Assembly (NCBI GenBank): GCA_002102555.1
Contig: MCFL01000120.1
Span: 1-64,000 of the forward strand
Length of the DNA stretch: 64,000 bases
From: Catenaria anguillulae PL171
Lineage: Eukaryota > Blastocladiomycota > Blastocladiomycetes > Blastocladiales > Catenariaceae
Direction: 5' to 3'
This document shows positions 39,444-49,275 of the stretch, piece by piece. Both the position numbers and the translations under genes were made by a program. A model generated the notes under the pieces. It searched no databases. It saw only the letters and a list, made by a program, of their open reading frames with translations, and had not been told where the DNA came from. How positions within the stretch are numbered: the first letter of the stretch is position 1; each line of letters starts with the position of its first letter.

Positions 39444-41309
39444 ATGAGCTCCTCTCCACCGCGTACTGCCTCCCAATCACAAGCAATCATGACTGAGCCG
39501 CCAGCCAACACCGCCAGCGGCATTCCGTCCTCGTCCCCTTTGCTTCCCGCCCCGCATGCCCCCAACCTCGCCAAGTCGCGCCGCTCACGGCCAAACGCGG
39601 CTACGATCCGCCGCACCCAGCAGGCCCAGGCCCGTGCACAGCGTGAGCGTGACCGCGCGCGCGCCGTCGATGCGCAAACGCACCAGGTCGCTCACCCGCT
39701 CGAAGACTATCTCGAGCACATTCGGTTCAACGAGGCAAGGCTCGACCGGACACGTACCGGCCCGGGTCCACATATGCCAGTGGTTGGAGCCGCAGCCGAT
39801 TCGGCCACAGCCGTTTCCTTGTACTACGAAGAAGATCCCGCGGCACTGGATTTTGGGTTGCCCGTCACGGTGTACGATTTGGCAGCGGCCATGGTCCATG
39901 ACTATTGCGCTCGGCACGCCACAAGTGTCGGCGGCGTTGCGACTGCGGCAAGTGCTGCCACAAGCCCTGATCTGATCAATGGAGGGCGCGGGCGCAAGGC
40001 TTCAGCGGCCGCGAGTGCGGCAAAGCGTGGCAAGTCGCCGCCTCTGGCATGTACCTCGCCGTCATCAACCAGCGTTGTGGTGGTCGATCCCGCAGACGTT
40101 GCACGCACTTCGGCATTTTTGCGCAAGGTGGTCACGATTGCTGGGATTGCTTCGTCGTCAGTGCTGTTTGCCATGATGCTTGTGGATCGGCTGAGGCAAA
40201 TTTCTCTTTCTGCAGCCGCCGCGGCACAACACCATACCATGCTATCCAACGACAATCTGGCTTCGGAAGGCAACCGCCGCCGCTCGTCACGGTCACGGTC
40301 ACGACCAAGAACCGGCACGGCCACTGCCGCGGCCGCGCCATCTCCACGCACGCCAACATTGACTGGCTCAACGCCGTCGCTCGGCGCATACTCTGCACTC
40401 TCATTGTCCGCTCTGGATGAATCGCGGCCAAGTCCGTCTCCCGTGGTAGCAGCGGCACCATCAGCCAGTACTCGCCGCAAGTCCACCGCCCTTGATTCGA
40501 CCTCAACAATATCGGACCCGCCTATTCTCTTCACACCGCTCTATGCTCCTCCGCTTCCATCCACGTCTGCAGGCCGCCCACACTCGACCACCACGACACC
40601 GCCCCGATCGCGTCACACCACCACAGCCGACACTGCCCAGCCCACTCTGCACACGGCCGCCTCGGACCCATCGCTCTCCACCTCTGTGCGCAAACGGTCC
40701 GTGACCTCGTCACTACCCACGCTTTCGCTGGCCACACATGTAGTCTCGACGCCAACCTCACCGCTCACCTCGCCGCTGCTCCCCCTTTTCCCCACGCTCA
40801 TCCACCCGTCGCCCATCACCTCCCGCGCCTGGCACCCACCGCCCACGCTCTTCATCACTGCCCTGATGCTCGCCGATAAATCTCTATTTGACTCTGTTTA
40901 CCGCACGGCCGACTGGGCCATTTTCACCCCCTATGCGCCAAGCGACCTGGTCATGTGGGAACACGACCTATGTGCGGCGCTCGCATGGGACGTTGCCCCG
41001 CCGCGGTCGCTCGACGCGTGGCAAGACTGGGTCGGCAGGGTTCAAATGGCCTTGATATTGGGCGGGAGGGTCAGGCCGCGAGGCGCGGACCCGAGTTTTT
41101 TCGAGGTCGGCGTGGTGGTCGGGAGAACCATGGGCGCGCAAGGAGTGGGTGTTGGGTCGTGGGCACAGGCTGCGGTGCAGGTGGTGGCAAGGTCGGCGGC
41201 TGGGGTTGTGGGCGAAGAGGCGGCGGCAAGGGCGGCAAGGGTCGTTGGGGTGGTGGGAGTGGTGGTGGCGTGGTTGGCGGTGGTGGTTGGAAGCTTGGGC
41301 GGGGCGTAG
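39444..41309 (+). CDS. Pcl/Pho80-type cyclin-like protein
   Basis: Intronless, 621 aa from the ATG at 39444. A cyclin-like fold is split by a long Ser/Thr/Pro-rich insert. First part: LPVTVYDLAAAMVHDYCARH and FLRKVVTIAGIASSSVLFAM (helices resembling the start of a cyclin box). Second part, after about 250 disordered residues: LFITALMLADKSLFDSVYRT, then DWAIFTPYAPSDLVMWEHDL and CAALAWDV, which match the Pho80/Pcl signature of fungal cyclins (ALILASKYL-like helix, then an E-x-x-FL-x-x-(I/L)-x-W-x-(L/V) helix). The C-terminus is Ala/Gly/Val-rich and hydrophobic (VVGVVGVVVAWLAVVVGSLG), an unusual possible membrane anchor. Such cyclins activate Pho85-like kinases. The insert length is exceptional. 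Confidence 0.7.
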   Translation: MSSSPPRTASQSQAIMTEPPANTASGIPSSSPLLPAPHAPNLAKSRRSRPNAATIRRTQQAQARAQRERDRARAVDAQTHQVAHPLEDYLEHIRFNEARLDRTRTGPGPHMPVVGAAADSATAVSLYYEEDPAALDFGLPVTVYDLAAAMVHDYCARHATSVGGVATAASAATSPDLINGGRGRKASAAASAAKRGKSPPLACTSPSSTSVVVVDPADVARTSAFLRKVVTIAGIASSSVLFAMMLVDRLRQISLSAAAAAQHHTMLSNDNLASEGNRRRSSRSRSRPRTGTATAAAAPSPRTPTLTGSTPSLGAYSALSLSALDESRPSPSPVVAAAPSASTRRKSTALDSTSTISDPPILFTPLYAPPLPSTSAGRPHSTTTTPPRSRHTTTADTAQPTLHTAASDPSLSTSVRKRSVTSSLPTLSLATHVVSTPTSPLTSPLLPLFPTLIHPSPITSRAWHPPPTLFITALMLADKSLFDSVYRTADWAIFTPYAPSDLVMWEHDLCAALAWDVAPPRSLDAWQDWVGRVQMALILGGRVRPRGADPSFFEVGVVVGRTMGAQGVGVGSWAQAAVQVVARSAAGVVGEEAAARAARVVGVVGVVVAWLAVVVGSLGGA

Positions 41310-43538
41310 CTGTGTGTATTTTGACGTGCCACAAAGTGCACTACCCTTCAAGAATTCGGAGAAACATGATGTGTCATGCATGATCCTCCAATGAATGGCT
41401 TTTTCGAACTCTGCCCGTGACGAGTCCAGGGTTGGCCAGATCGATCACCACCTAACCTCAACGAATCCGGTCAGTGTCTGCGAGCAAGTCAAGACTTTGG
41501 GCGGGAATGCACAGAATGCACGCAATCGATTTAGCCGCTTGGAAGCAGGCACGCTCGGCTGATTGGGCGCGTCGCAGTACGAAACCAACCCTTGTTGCAC
41601 TGTAATTTACTGCGCAGCAGCTCTGACAGTCGACGGCGACAGATCGGGTGGCTCGCAAATGAGCCGTTGTCGGCGGCTATCGCGCACTTTGACTTTGGTA
41701 ATGTGAGGGCAAGTATGTACATTAACACTAGATTACGGATGTATCAGTTTGTTGCGCTTTCCCCAGCCTTTGCGAGACGGAGCATTTGAGGGTGCAGCGT
41801 CATTCGAAAGCTCATACATACACACTATCCAGCCACAAAATGCATCCGAGGTCGAGCAAGCGTTGCACCTGGACGAACCAAGTTTGCGCCCACTGCGTCT
41901 AAACATTACAAATACTCGAAACCGCTGACACGTATGCCATCCATTTCGGTCTCCTCCATCACGACCGACAGTTGTGTCAGTCAGCGCTCGGTTGTGAGGA
42001 GGTATGTCCTTGTCCTGGTCCTCAACCGCCACAGAGTACCGACCACCTTATTGAAAGTGTACAAGGCGTTACGCCTTTGTCTCTTTGTCTCAGCTAGTTA
42101 CATCCAGGTGGTTGCAGACCGGGCACGACCGGGAATTCGGCGTGCATGCACAGTGATATGATCCACATGGGCCAAAATCTGTGACGAGCGGTGCTGGCGT
42201 CAGTGCGTTTGATTGGATCCAGGACTTCATTTGTTGTCTCATAGCAAAATTACCTCTTGATAATCCTGCCGCCACCGGGCCCGGGTTGTCCGCTGCCCGG
42301 GAAATGATCATGATGAAGTGAAGTCTACGCTTGAATGTGTTCCCACTTCATCACCAGTTGGTCCGAGCAAATGAAGTTGACTTTTTGGGGCCGGAGGCCA
42401 TTCGCCCAGTAATTCGCTGTTGCTCCTAGGTAGTATAGCGTACAGACGCCTTACGGGTACCAATTGAGGCGACAGTTGAGCCGCACGCTTACACACATTG
42501 TCAAGGACATAACAGATGGCACATTCTGTGGCCATGGCTATCGCTCGGTTTGCAATCCGACCTCATTTCTTGGTTTGTCAAGTACCTGCGACTGACATAA
42601 AAGTCACAACTGCTGCTTCTGTTGAAGGCGCGAACGATTCAAAAGGGCACAGAGACCCATCCCATCATGAACTGGCACCAACAGCTTCATCCTGCCTCCA
42701 ATTCCGTTATCTTACCGGTTCGTTGCGCTTCATCTCTGTTCCATCTCCGCGACACCGTCCTTTCCGTCGCCTTCCTTGGTTCCTGCCTGCAGTCACCGCC
42801 ATACAACACCAACGACAAACAACTTCACTCGAGGACACCAGACGGCAAAGTGGGTCGATCAGAACGCCACTGCGCAGCAGCATACATGCTCGGCTCAAGG
42901 TTCGGATCTAGGGTTCAAGTCTCCTGCGCTTGCGGCGGAATGGTGGTCACTTGAGCTTGCATCGAGGCCAGGTTGTCTGTTGAGTGTTTGGACGCGAAGG
43001 ATGCAAACTTGTCCGCGGCTTTATTTCTGCAAACAGCGTTGTCTCGCGTTTCAGGCATGGCCACATGACTCACCGTTTTCGATCAGGATCAAGGTTCCAT
43101 TTCTCCGAGTCTCCCATCGCCAGTACCACTTGATGACCTCAAACCATCCTGATCAAGAGTATCGCAAACCCCAACAGTTTCTTCCCGCCTTTCTCTCGAT
43201 CTCATTTCGCTCTTTACCAACCAATCAGCTTCCGCAGCTGCATATTCATGCCTGTTTCAACCAGACAGGCGGCGGAGCAATCGGGGCGGTTCTACCTGTG
43301 CGCTTTGGTTCCTCGTGCAACAGCCTGAACGCCCAACTCGACGACTTTGACGACTTGATGCTTCTTGACTCTCCATCCTTGTCCTCCATTTACCGCACCC
43401 TTCCAGTCACCGCAACCTTGCCGGCCCGTCACTCATTTGCCCCTATCGACAATTTACCGCTCTTCTTGGTAGACACTTGCGCAATCCAGGTTTGATTTGC
43501 CTCACCTCTCCTCGATTTCCACACGATCGTGCGCCGTC
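41310..43538. other. 2.2-kb stretch, mostly without gene; possible upstream exon
   Basis: 41310-42750 shows no coding signal. From about 43130 to 43495 a plus-strand frame includes LDDFDDLMLLDSPSLSSIYR and ends just before the Rua1-like start. A CAG/GTTTGA junction at about 43489 could splice it onto that gene, adding an N-terminal acidic activation-like segment. Unproven. Confidence 0.35.
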
Positions 43539-45999
43539 ATGTCATCCACATCTTTGAGCGAACATAGTTCCAACGGCGACGGCAGCACCCAACTCTCGCC
43601 ACGGATATCCCATGCCGTTCCGTTCGTCAACGGTCTCTTCCATGGGTCTCCTCCATCAAACCCGACCTCACCACCGCCGGCGTCAACACCTCCAACATCT
43701 CGAGATCTTGAATCAATACCGATCTCGAACTGGGCAGAATCAGGCTCAGACGCTCCTTTGCCTCATCTAATCTCGACCGCGTTCTCGGGTTCTGCACTCT
43801 TTGCCGCGGACTTGACCCCCAGTAACGCCTTCACCATCCAACCGACCGCTGGTACGTCGTCGGCGCTTGACGCTACCCCCAGCGAAAACGACTGGGGATC
43901 CGCTCCCATTCCCTCATGGGCGGCACTCTTTTCGCCGGATTTGACACTAGCTGGCCAGTCAGGTTCGCTCACTGATCGTGACGCACGCCCAAACTGTAAC
44001 TTGTCACTTCACCACCATCTTCCGGGAGCCGATACCGATCACCACTCCATTCTCGGCTCGGCCATGTCTCACATGCCGTCTCCATCACCAAACTCGGTTG
44101 TAAATGAAATGACCCACTCATTCAGCCTGTCCTTGGACTCGTCACTGTCGCCGGCGGTTACCTCGTTCGGCTCGGCCCCAACGTCTTCTTCTCAGTCGGC
44201 CTCATTTTTGCATTCGCACCCATTCTCGATGAACCCGACCATGCAAATCCAACCCAATATCCCCACTTTGGCTCGCCACTCAGCGTTCCCACCCTGCAAC
44301 TCACATCCATTATCCAGCCCCTCGATGATGGCCCTTCCGAGGATGGCTGTATCAAGCTCAAGTCATGCGCTTGCTGGAGGCCATTCGTTGTTTGGGGATG
44401 CTGGCTCATTTCCGCCTGCAAGTTTCACCGAGTCGAGGGAGTTGTTGGTTCAAGCATACGCAATGTCGCTGTCGCCACTTGATGATATCTTCAAATCCAC
44501 ATCTGGTATGCTCCGCTAATTGTCCCTTTTTGTGTGTTTAAGCATTGACGCATCATTTTGCCCCATCCCCGCCAACTTGTAGAATGCCAGACGTCATCAC
44601 CAGTCTTGATTTCAGATGCCCTTGCCAGCATGAGCTCTGTGGCCGCCGAATTCGCAACGCCAGTCCCAGTCGAGAACGAGCCAAAGAGGCGACGACGCCC
44701 TTCTGCCGATACGGATCGTGCCTTGGTGGACACCCTGACGCACTTCCCCACAACAACGACAACGAGCAAACGTCTCCGTGTCCACTCGCACGATACTGCT
44801 TCGGCGCAAATCTCTCCGACCTTTGACTCAGCATCATTTACCATGTCCGTTTCGCCATTCGACGGGCCGTCGACTATGGCACCGCAAGTGTCATCGGCCA
44901 CGTCCATCGCTTCGATTGAGGCAAGGCAACACCCGATCGTGCCCACGCATCCTCTCGATCATTCCACAATATCGGGTGCTGTACCATTCATGGCAGCCAA
45001 CTCTACCGTTGCCATCAGCCCGAGAAGTACGCCAAGTCGCGCAACCATGGCATCGGAAGGCTTCGACTCGGTGTCCGGTGTCACCAGTATTGCAACTGGA
45101 GGTGAAGACAAGGAGGATGCAGTCGCGACAGCGCAAAAGCCCCGTTTCGAGGGCGACCTGTGCGTCATGTCTCAACTCGCTAACTGTCAATGTATTCACG
45201 TTTCTCACCCACATTTCCGGCCTGTAACAGGTACACGCCTCGCATCGTCCGTGGCTGTGGCCGGGACCGTGAAGCCAAATGCCACATTTGCGATACCGAC
45301 AAGTGGCTCAACCTCAAAACGTCGGCATATTGGTACCACATGCAGTACTACCACGGCATTTCAAGTGCGTCGGGCCTGCCATTTTTCCAACCCAGCGCAC
45401 ATCGCTGGACCGTCTCTTTGGCTCCATCTACCGCCACAGCCGCAAACGGAGCCGCGTCCAATGGTTCATCGTCAGCTCCAGCTCGGCTAACAACAAAGAC
45501 ACGCAAGTTGCCGCCGCACGCCAAGGCCCACCCGTCGCTAACCACGCTGCCTTCCCTTGCGTCGCCACCAGGTGTTGCACAGCATGTATCGACCTACTCT
45601 CCCATCATGCTTCCTTCCTACTCACTTGTTCCCTTAAATGGCCCTCTCCCGAACCCGCACTTGACCCCGGTTGCGCCGGACCAACCGCGCATTCGCACCA
45701 GCGTTGCCATTGAAGAATCGGTCCTCTGCCCGCATTGCAACGAGTGGATCGCGCTCTCGACGGTGCGCCGCCCGTCGCGCTACGATCTTTTGGCACACAT
45801 CATGGCTGCTGCGGGCATGCCGAACGCTGACATTCGCGATGGGCTCTTTCCGAGCGAGATTGCGGCTGCGCGTGACGTATCGGTGGTGTTGAATGAGCCG
45901 CCGCTCGGGTTTGTGCCAGCTAATTGTCGCGGGACGGGTGGGTCGTCGATCTGGTTTCGGCATGCGGGGAGGTGTATTGTGAACGAGGACAAGGAATAG
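43539..45999 (+). CDS. Rua1-type zinc-binding transcriptional regulator
   Basis: Three exons: 43539-44505, 44583-45159 and 45231-45999; 770 aa; phases 1 and 2 fit. Residues 1-500 are Ser/Pro/Thr-rich and disordered, with a basic patch NEPKRRRRPSADTD (possible nuclear signal) near residue 350. After the second splice the C-terminal domain starts with LYTPRIVRGCGRDREAKCHI, then CDTDKWLNLKTSAYWYHMQY and YHGISSASGLPF, which is the Rua1 C-terminal domain: a Cys-x2-Cys...His...His zinc site. A second putative zinc module, VLCPHCNEWIAL...LLAHIMAAAG, and a conserved end (SSIWFRHAGRC) follow. The family is fungal; the founding Ustilago member regulates secondary metabolism. The domain is only continuous if both introns are removed. 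Confidence 0.88.
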
Positions 46000-47377
46000 G
46001 CCGGGTCTCAATGCGATTGCAATTTGAGTGGGAGCGAGGCGTTGCCGGGTGTGAGGTTGATGATGGATTCCCACGATTATCTGCCCCTTTGCAAGCAACA
46101 TGGTGTGATTTCTTAGAATTTCTGGTTAATGCATAGAATTTGCTTTTATCCTTATGCATGCCAGTGAAGAAGCGCTTCACTTGACATCAAGAGTATTATA
46201 CCAAGATCATCTTGAGACGAGAGTAGGTATACATGCACTTGCTGCGTAGAACAGGCTGTATGTTGTTTCCATCCAGATATTGACCGGCGAGCCATGGAAA
46301 ATGCCGGATACAATGTGCCTGTTGCATGTATTTTCCCCAAGGTGAGGCACCAAATCGGCTGCTCATCATCTCTCACTTGTCACTTTGGTGTTTCTCTGTT
46401 GGGTCTGGTGTAATGATCGAGGTTGGTGACGGGAAGTCGGCAAGCTCGTCTCGAATTTCTTTCCTGCATTCACGCCAACGGCGTCTACAAGGCATGATTG
46501 GCCTGACCGGCCTCAGGCTGGCAAAGCTGGAATACCGGTGCTCGAAAAGAGGGACCGCCACTCACATTCATCACCATTGCCAGCTCTGTCCCGAGTCTCC
46601 ACGGCCACCTGAGGGCGTCATCGCTAGTAAGGTTTCCGTGTATGGTCATCAGCCCAGACCGGTTCATTGTGCTAGATCTGGACTCGGGGGTACCCTGCAG
46701 CCACTGCGCATGCACGCTACCCTACTCTCACACTATTAATGGATCACTCATACGTACGCACATTGAAAGGTTGTCACAGCCTACACTCGCGAGTTGCCGA
46801 ACCTTGGCGCGCGCGCTCGAGCTCACAGGGACTTGGCATCTTTTTGCGGCGGCAGGATTGCGGCGTTGCCACATTGCTGAAACGGCAAATGAACGCGTCC
46901 TGTGTCTCACACCCTGCAAACGCCAACCAGCGTCAACGCCCACTCTTGCAAGCGTTCGTGAGCATTGTCGTTGACTTGACCGTGCCGGAAACAGATCACC
47001 ACACCGCGACGCCGAGAGGGTTTTGGCAAGTGTACGGTATATATGGGCTACCTGCCTGACTTATACACACCTGTTTTAATTTGGGCTTCGTTTGTCCACC
47101 ACTGACAACGTTTTTTCGTTTGCCGCCCGCTTGTTGGGTTGATGGCCAAGATGGGCAAGTGCTCGATGCATGCGTATCGACGCCCATCTGGCAAATGCCA
47201 GCGGGACGATGACCGGCGGCTGCTGCTCTCGCCCAAGGACCTGAGATGACGGGTATAAAGCTCGAGACCCGCCCGCCTCGCCTTTCAGCAAAGCCTTGAC
47301 CTCATCCCATCCCATCCATTCCAACTCCATATCCCACCAATCTGATCGTCGCGCTTGCCTTCCCTTCATTCACCATC
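46000..47377. other. intergenic, promoter of the elicitor gene at the end
   Basis: No supported gene between the Rua1-like stop and the transglutaminase elicitor. The last about 130 bases are pyrimidine-rich and carry a TATA box. Confidence 0.5.
47254..47259 (+). promoter_or_regulatory. TATA box of the transglutaminase elicitor gene
   Basis: TATAAA, 119 bases before the ATG, followed by a CT-rich leader. This is the cleanest TATA element next to a gene in the window and suggests a strong or regulated promoter. Confidence 0.55.
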
Positions 47378-48911
47378 ATGGTTTCCATCACTGCTGTTCT
47401 CGCCGTCTACGCGACCATCCTTCTCTCGGTGGTCTCGGCCTCGCCGTACGAATCTGAGCCCCGCGGCCGTGGCATCGCCGACATCATGCCCTTGAACCAC
47501 GACCATCCTGCTCGCGGTGCTCCGATCGCCAAGGGCTTGTACAAGCCCATTGACGTGTCTGGTGGCCGGGGCTCTCGCGAAGAGGCCAGTCTTCCCAACT
47601 CGGATTTGCGTCGCCTTGAGAACCACTTCAGGCAGCCGCTTGAACGTCGTTTCAGTGTATGTCGCACGCGTCTCGTGTCTCCGTTCTCCCCTTCCAAACT
47701 AGAATACCCACATCACCTGAACGTCAACAGACCCTCCCAACCCGCTCTGAAGTCTCGAACATTCCCTGGCCTGGTACGTCCCATTTGCTCGACGTGCACT
47801 TTATGCTTCATGTTCATTGTTCTCGCGCTGTCAACCAACCATTCAGGACCATACTGGCCCGTGTATGCTGACTCGATCAACCAGCGCTGGACCAACGAGC
47901 CGTCGCCTGCCGAAAAGTACGCCCGCGCCTTTGGCCTTGACGTAACCAGCTTCACCAACAGGATTTCGCGTGTCAACGGCATCGACTCTCAGTCTGGCCG
48001 TCGCTCGTGCCGCTCCAACGCCGATTGCCGCGGCCTGAACGATGGATCCGAGTGTGGTATTCGTCAGGGCCAGACTACTGGCCGTTGCATTCCCACTTGG
48101 TTCGGTATCTGCCATGCATGGGCGCCGGCTGCCATCCTCGAACCGGAGCCAAAGTGCCCCGTTTCCAAGAACGGCGTCACCTTCCGCCCGTTGGATCTCA
48201 AGGGTACCTTTATCATTTATTTTTCCTGGTTGGCGCAACCATATGTTTCTGACATATTTGTTCCCATTGCCAGCTTTGATGACCTTGATTTACGACGGTG
48301 TCGATTCGCCTACTGTCTTTACTGGCAACCGCTTCGACGGCGACGACGATGCCGTCCCCAAGGACCAATATGGTCGCTTCCTCAATGCTGCGTACCGCGA
48401 TCTCAACCCTGGCTACTTCCATGTGGCATTCGCAAACATCATGGGCCGCTTCAAGCAATCGTTTGTCATTGACGTCACTGCTGGCGCTGAAGTGTGGAAC
48501 CAACCAGTCCGGTCGTTCCAGGTCCTTGAGCAGCGTGTCATGACGCCGCAGCAAGCGGCACAGACTTACTTCCGTGGTGCCACCTCGTACGCCTTCAACC
48601 CCAACGCCGCCCAAGTCGCCTACGTCAAGACCCGTTTCAACTGGATTGTCGAGTCGGAAGAGGATGGCCCGCATGTCTCGACCGGCCGTGTCAACCAGTA
48701 CACGTCGGGCCGTACCTTCGAGTACCTTCTCGAGTTGGATGGTCAAGGTCAGATTGTCGGCGGCGAGTGGCTCGGTGCTTCGATGAAGGATCATCCCGAT
48801 TTCTTGTACCTCCAAACCGCTCGCCCGTCCGAGAACGCTGTCAGCGGCGTCGGTCTGTCTTACCGCAACGTCAAGGAGTTGTTGACGGCTTCCGCCAACG
48901 GTCGCTGTTAA
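47378..48911 (+). CDS. secreted transglutaminase elicitor (GP42-like)
   Basis: Four exons: 47378-47656, 47731-47773, 47847-48203 and 48274-48911; 438 aa. Residues 1-22 are a signal peptide (VLAVYATILLSVVSA then SPYES). A probable propeptide follows (MPLNHDHPARGAPIAKGL). The catalytic region has PYWPVYADSINQRWTN, SCRSNADCRGLNDGSECGI and TWFGICHAWAPAAILEPEP with the nucleophile Cys at about residue 196, then NGVTFRPLDLKALMTLIYDG, joined across the third splice. These are the landmarks of the transglutaminase-elicitor family best known from Phytophthora cell walls, calcium-dependent protein cross-linkers. Secreted to the wall or medium. The mature enzyme appears intact. Other cysteines suggest disulfides. 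Family members also occur in bacteria and a few other microbes. Confidence 0.93.
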
Positions 48912-49275
48912 GTCGGCCAACGGATTGGGTAATGGGTGTGGTGTTCCTGCGAGTGAGTGTAGATGAATTTGCGTGATCCAATGCCTGTAACCCGAGCGAT
49001 TTCATGGTGTGACTGGCTTTTGTTTGCGTAACAATGTTGCTTGCAAAATATAGTGTGAATATTTCGTATGTCAACCTTGTTGATCAAGCATCTTCGCATG
49101 ACAAAATCTGGACATGATTCGGACAGCTCCCCCTGAGGCAGGCTGATCGGATCCGTAATCTGCGGCACAATGTACAACGCAACAACAGAAAACGGCACAG
49201 AAAAATATATTGCAAAAAAAGTGAGAAGTTTCATCATGGAATTTATCTATGTACAAACCATTCAACCACCGCCAA
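48912..49275. other. intergenic between convergent genes
   Basis: 3' ends of the elicitor gene (+) and formin 1 (-). No gene seen. Confidence 0.5.
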
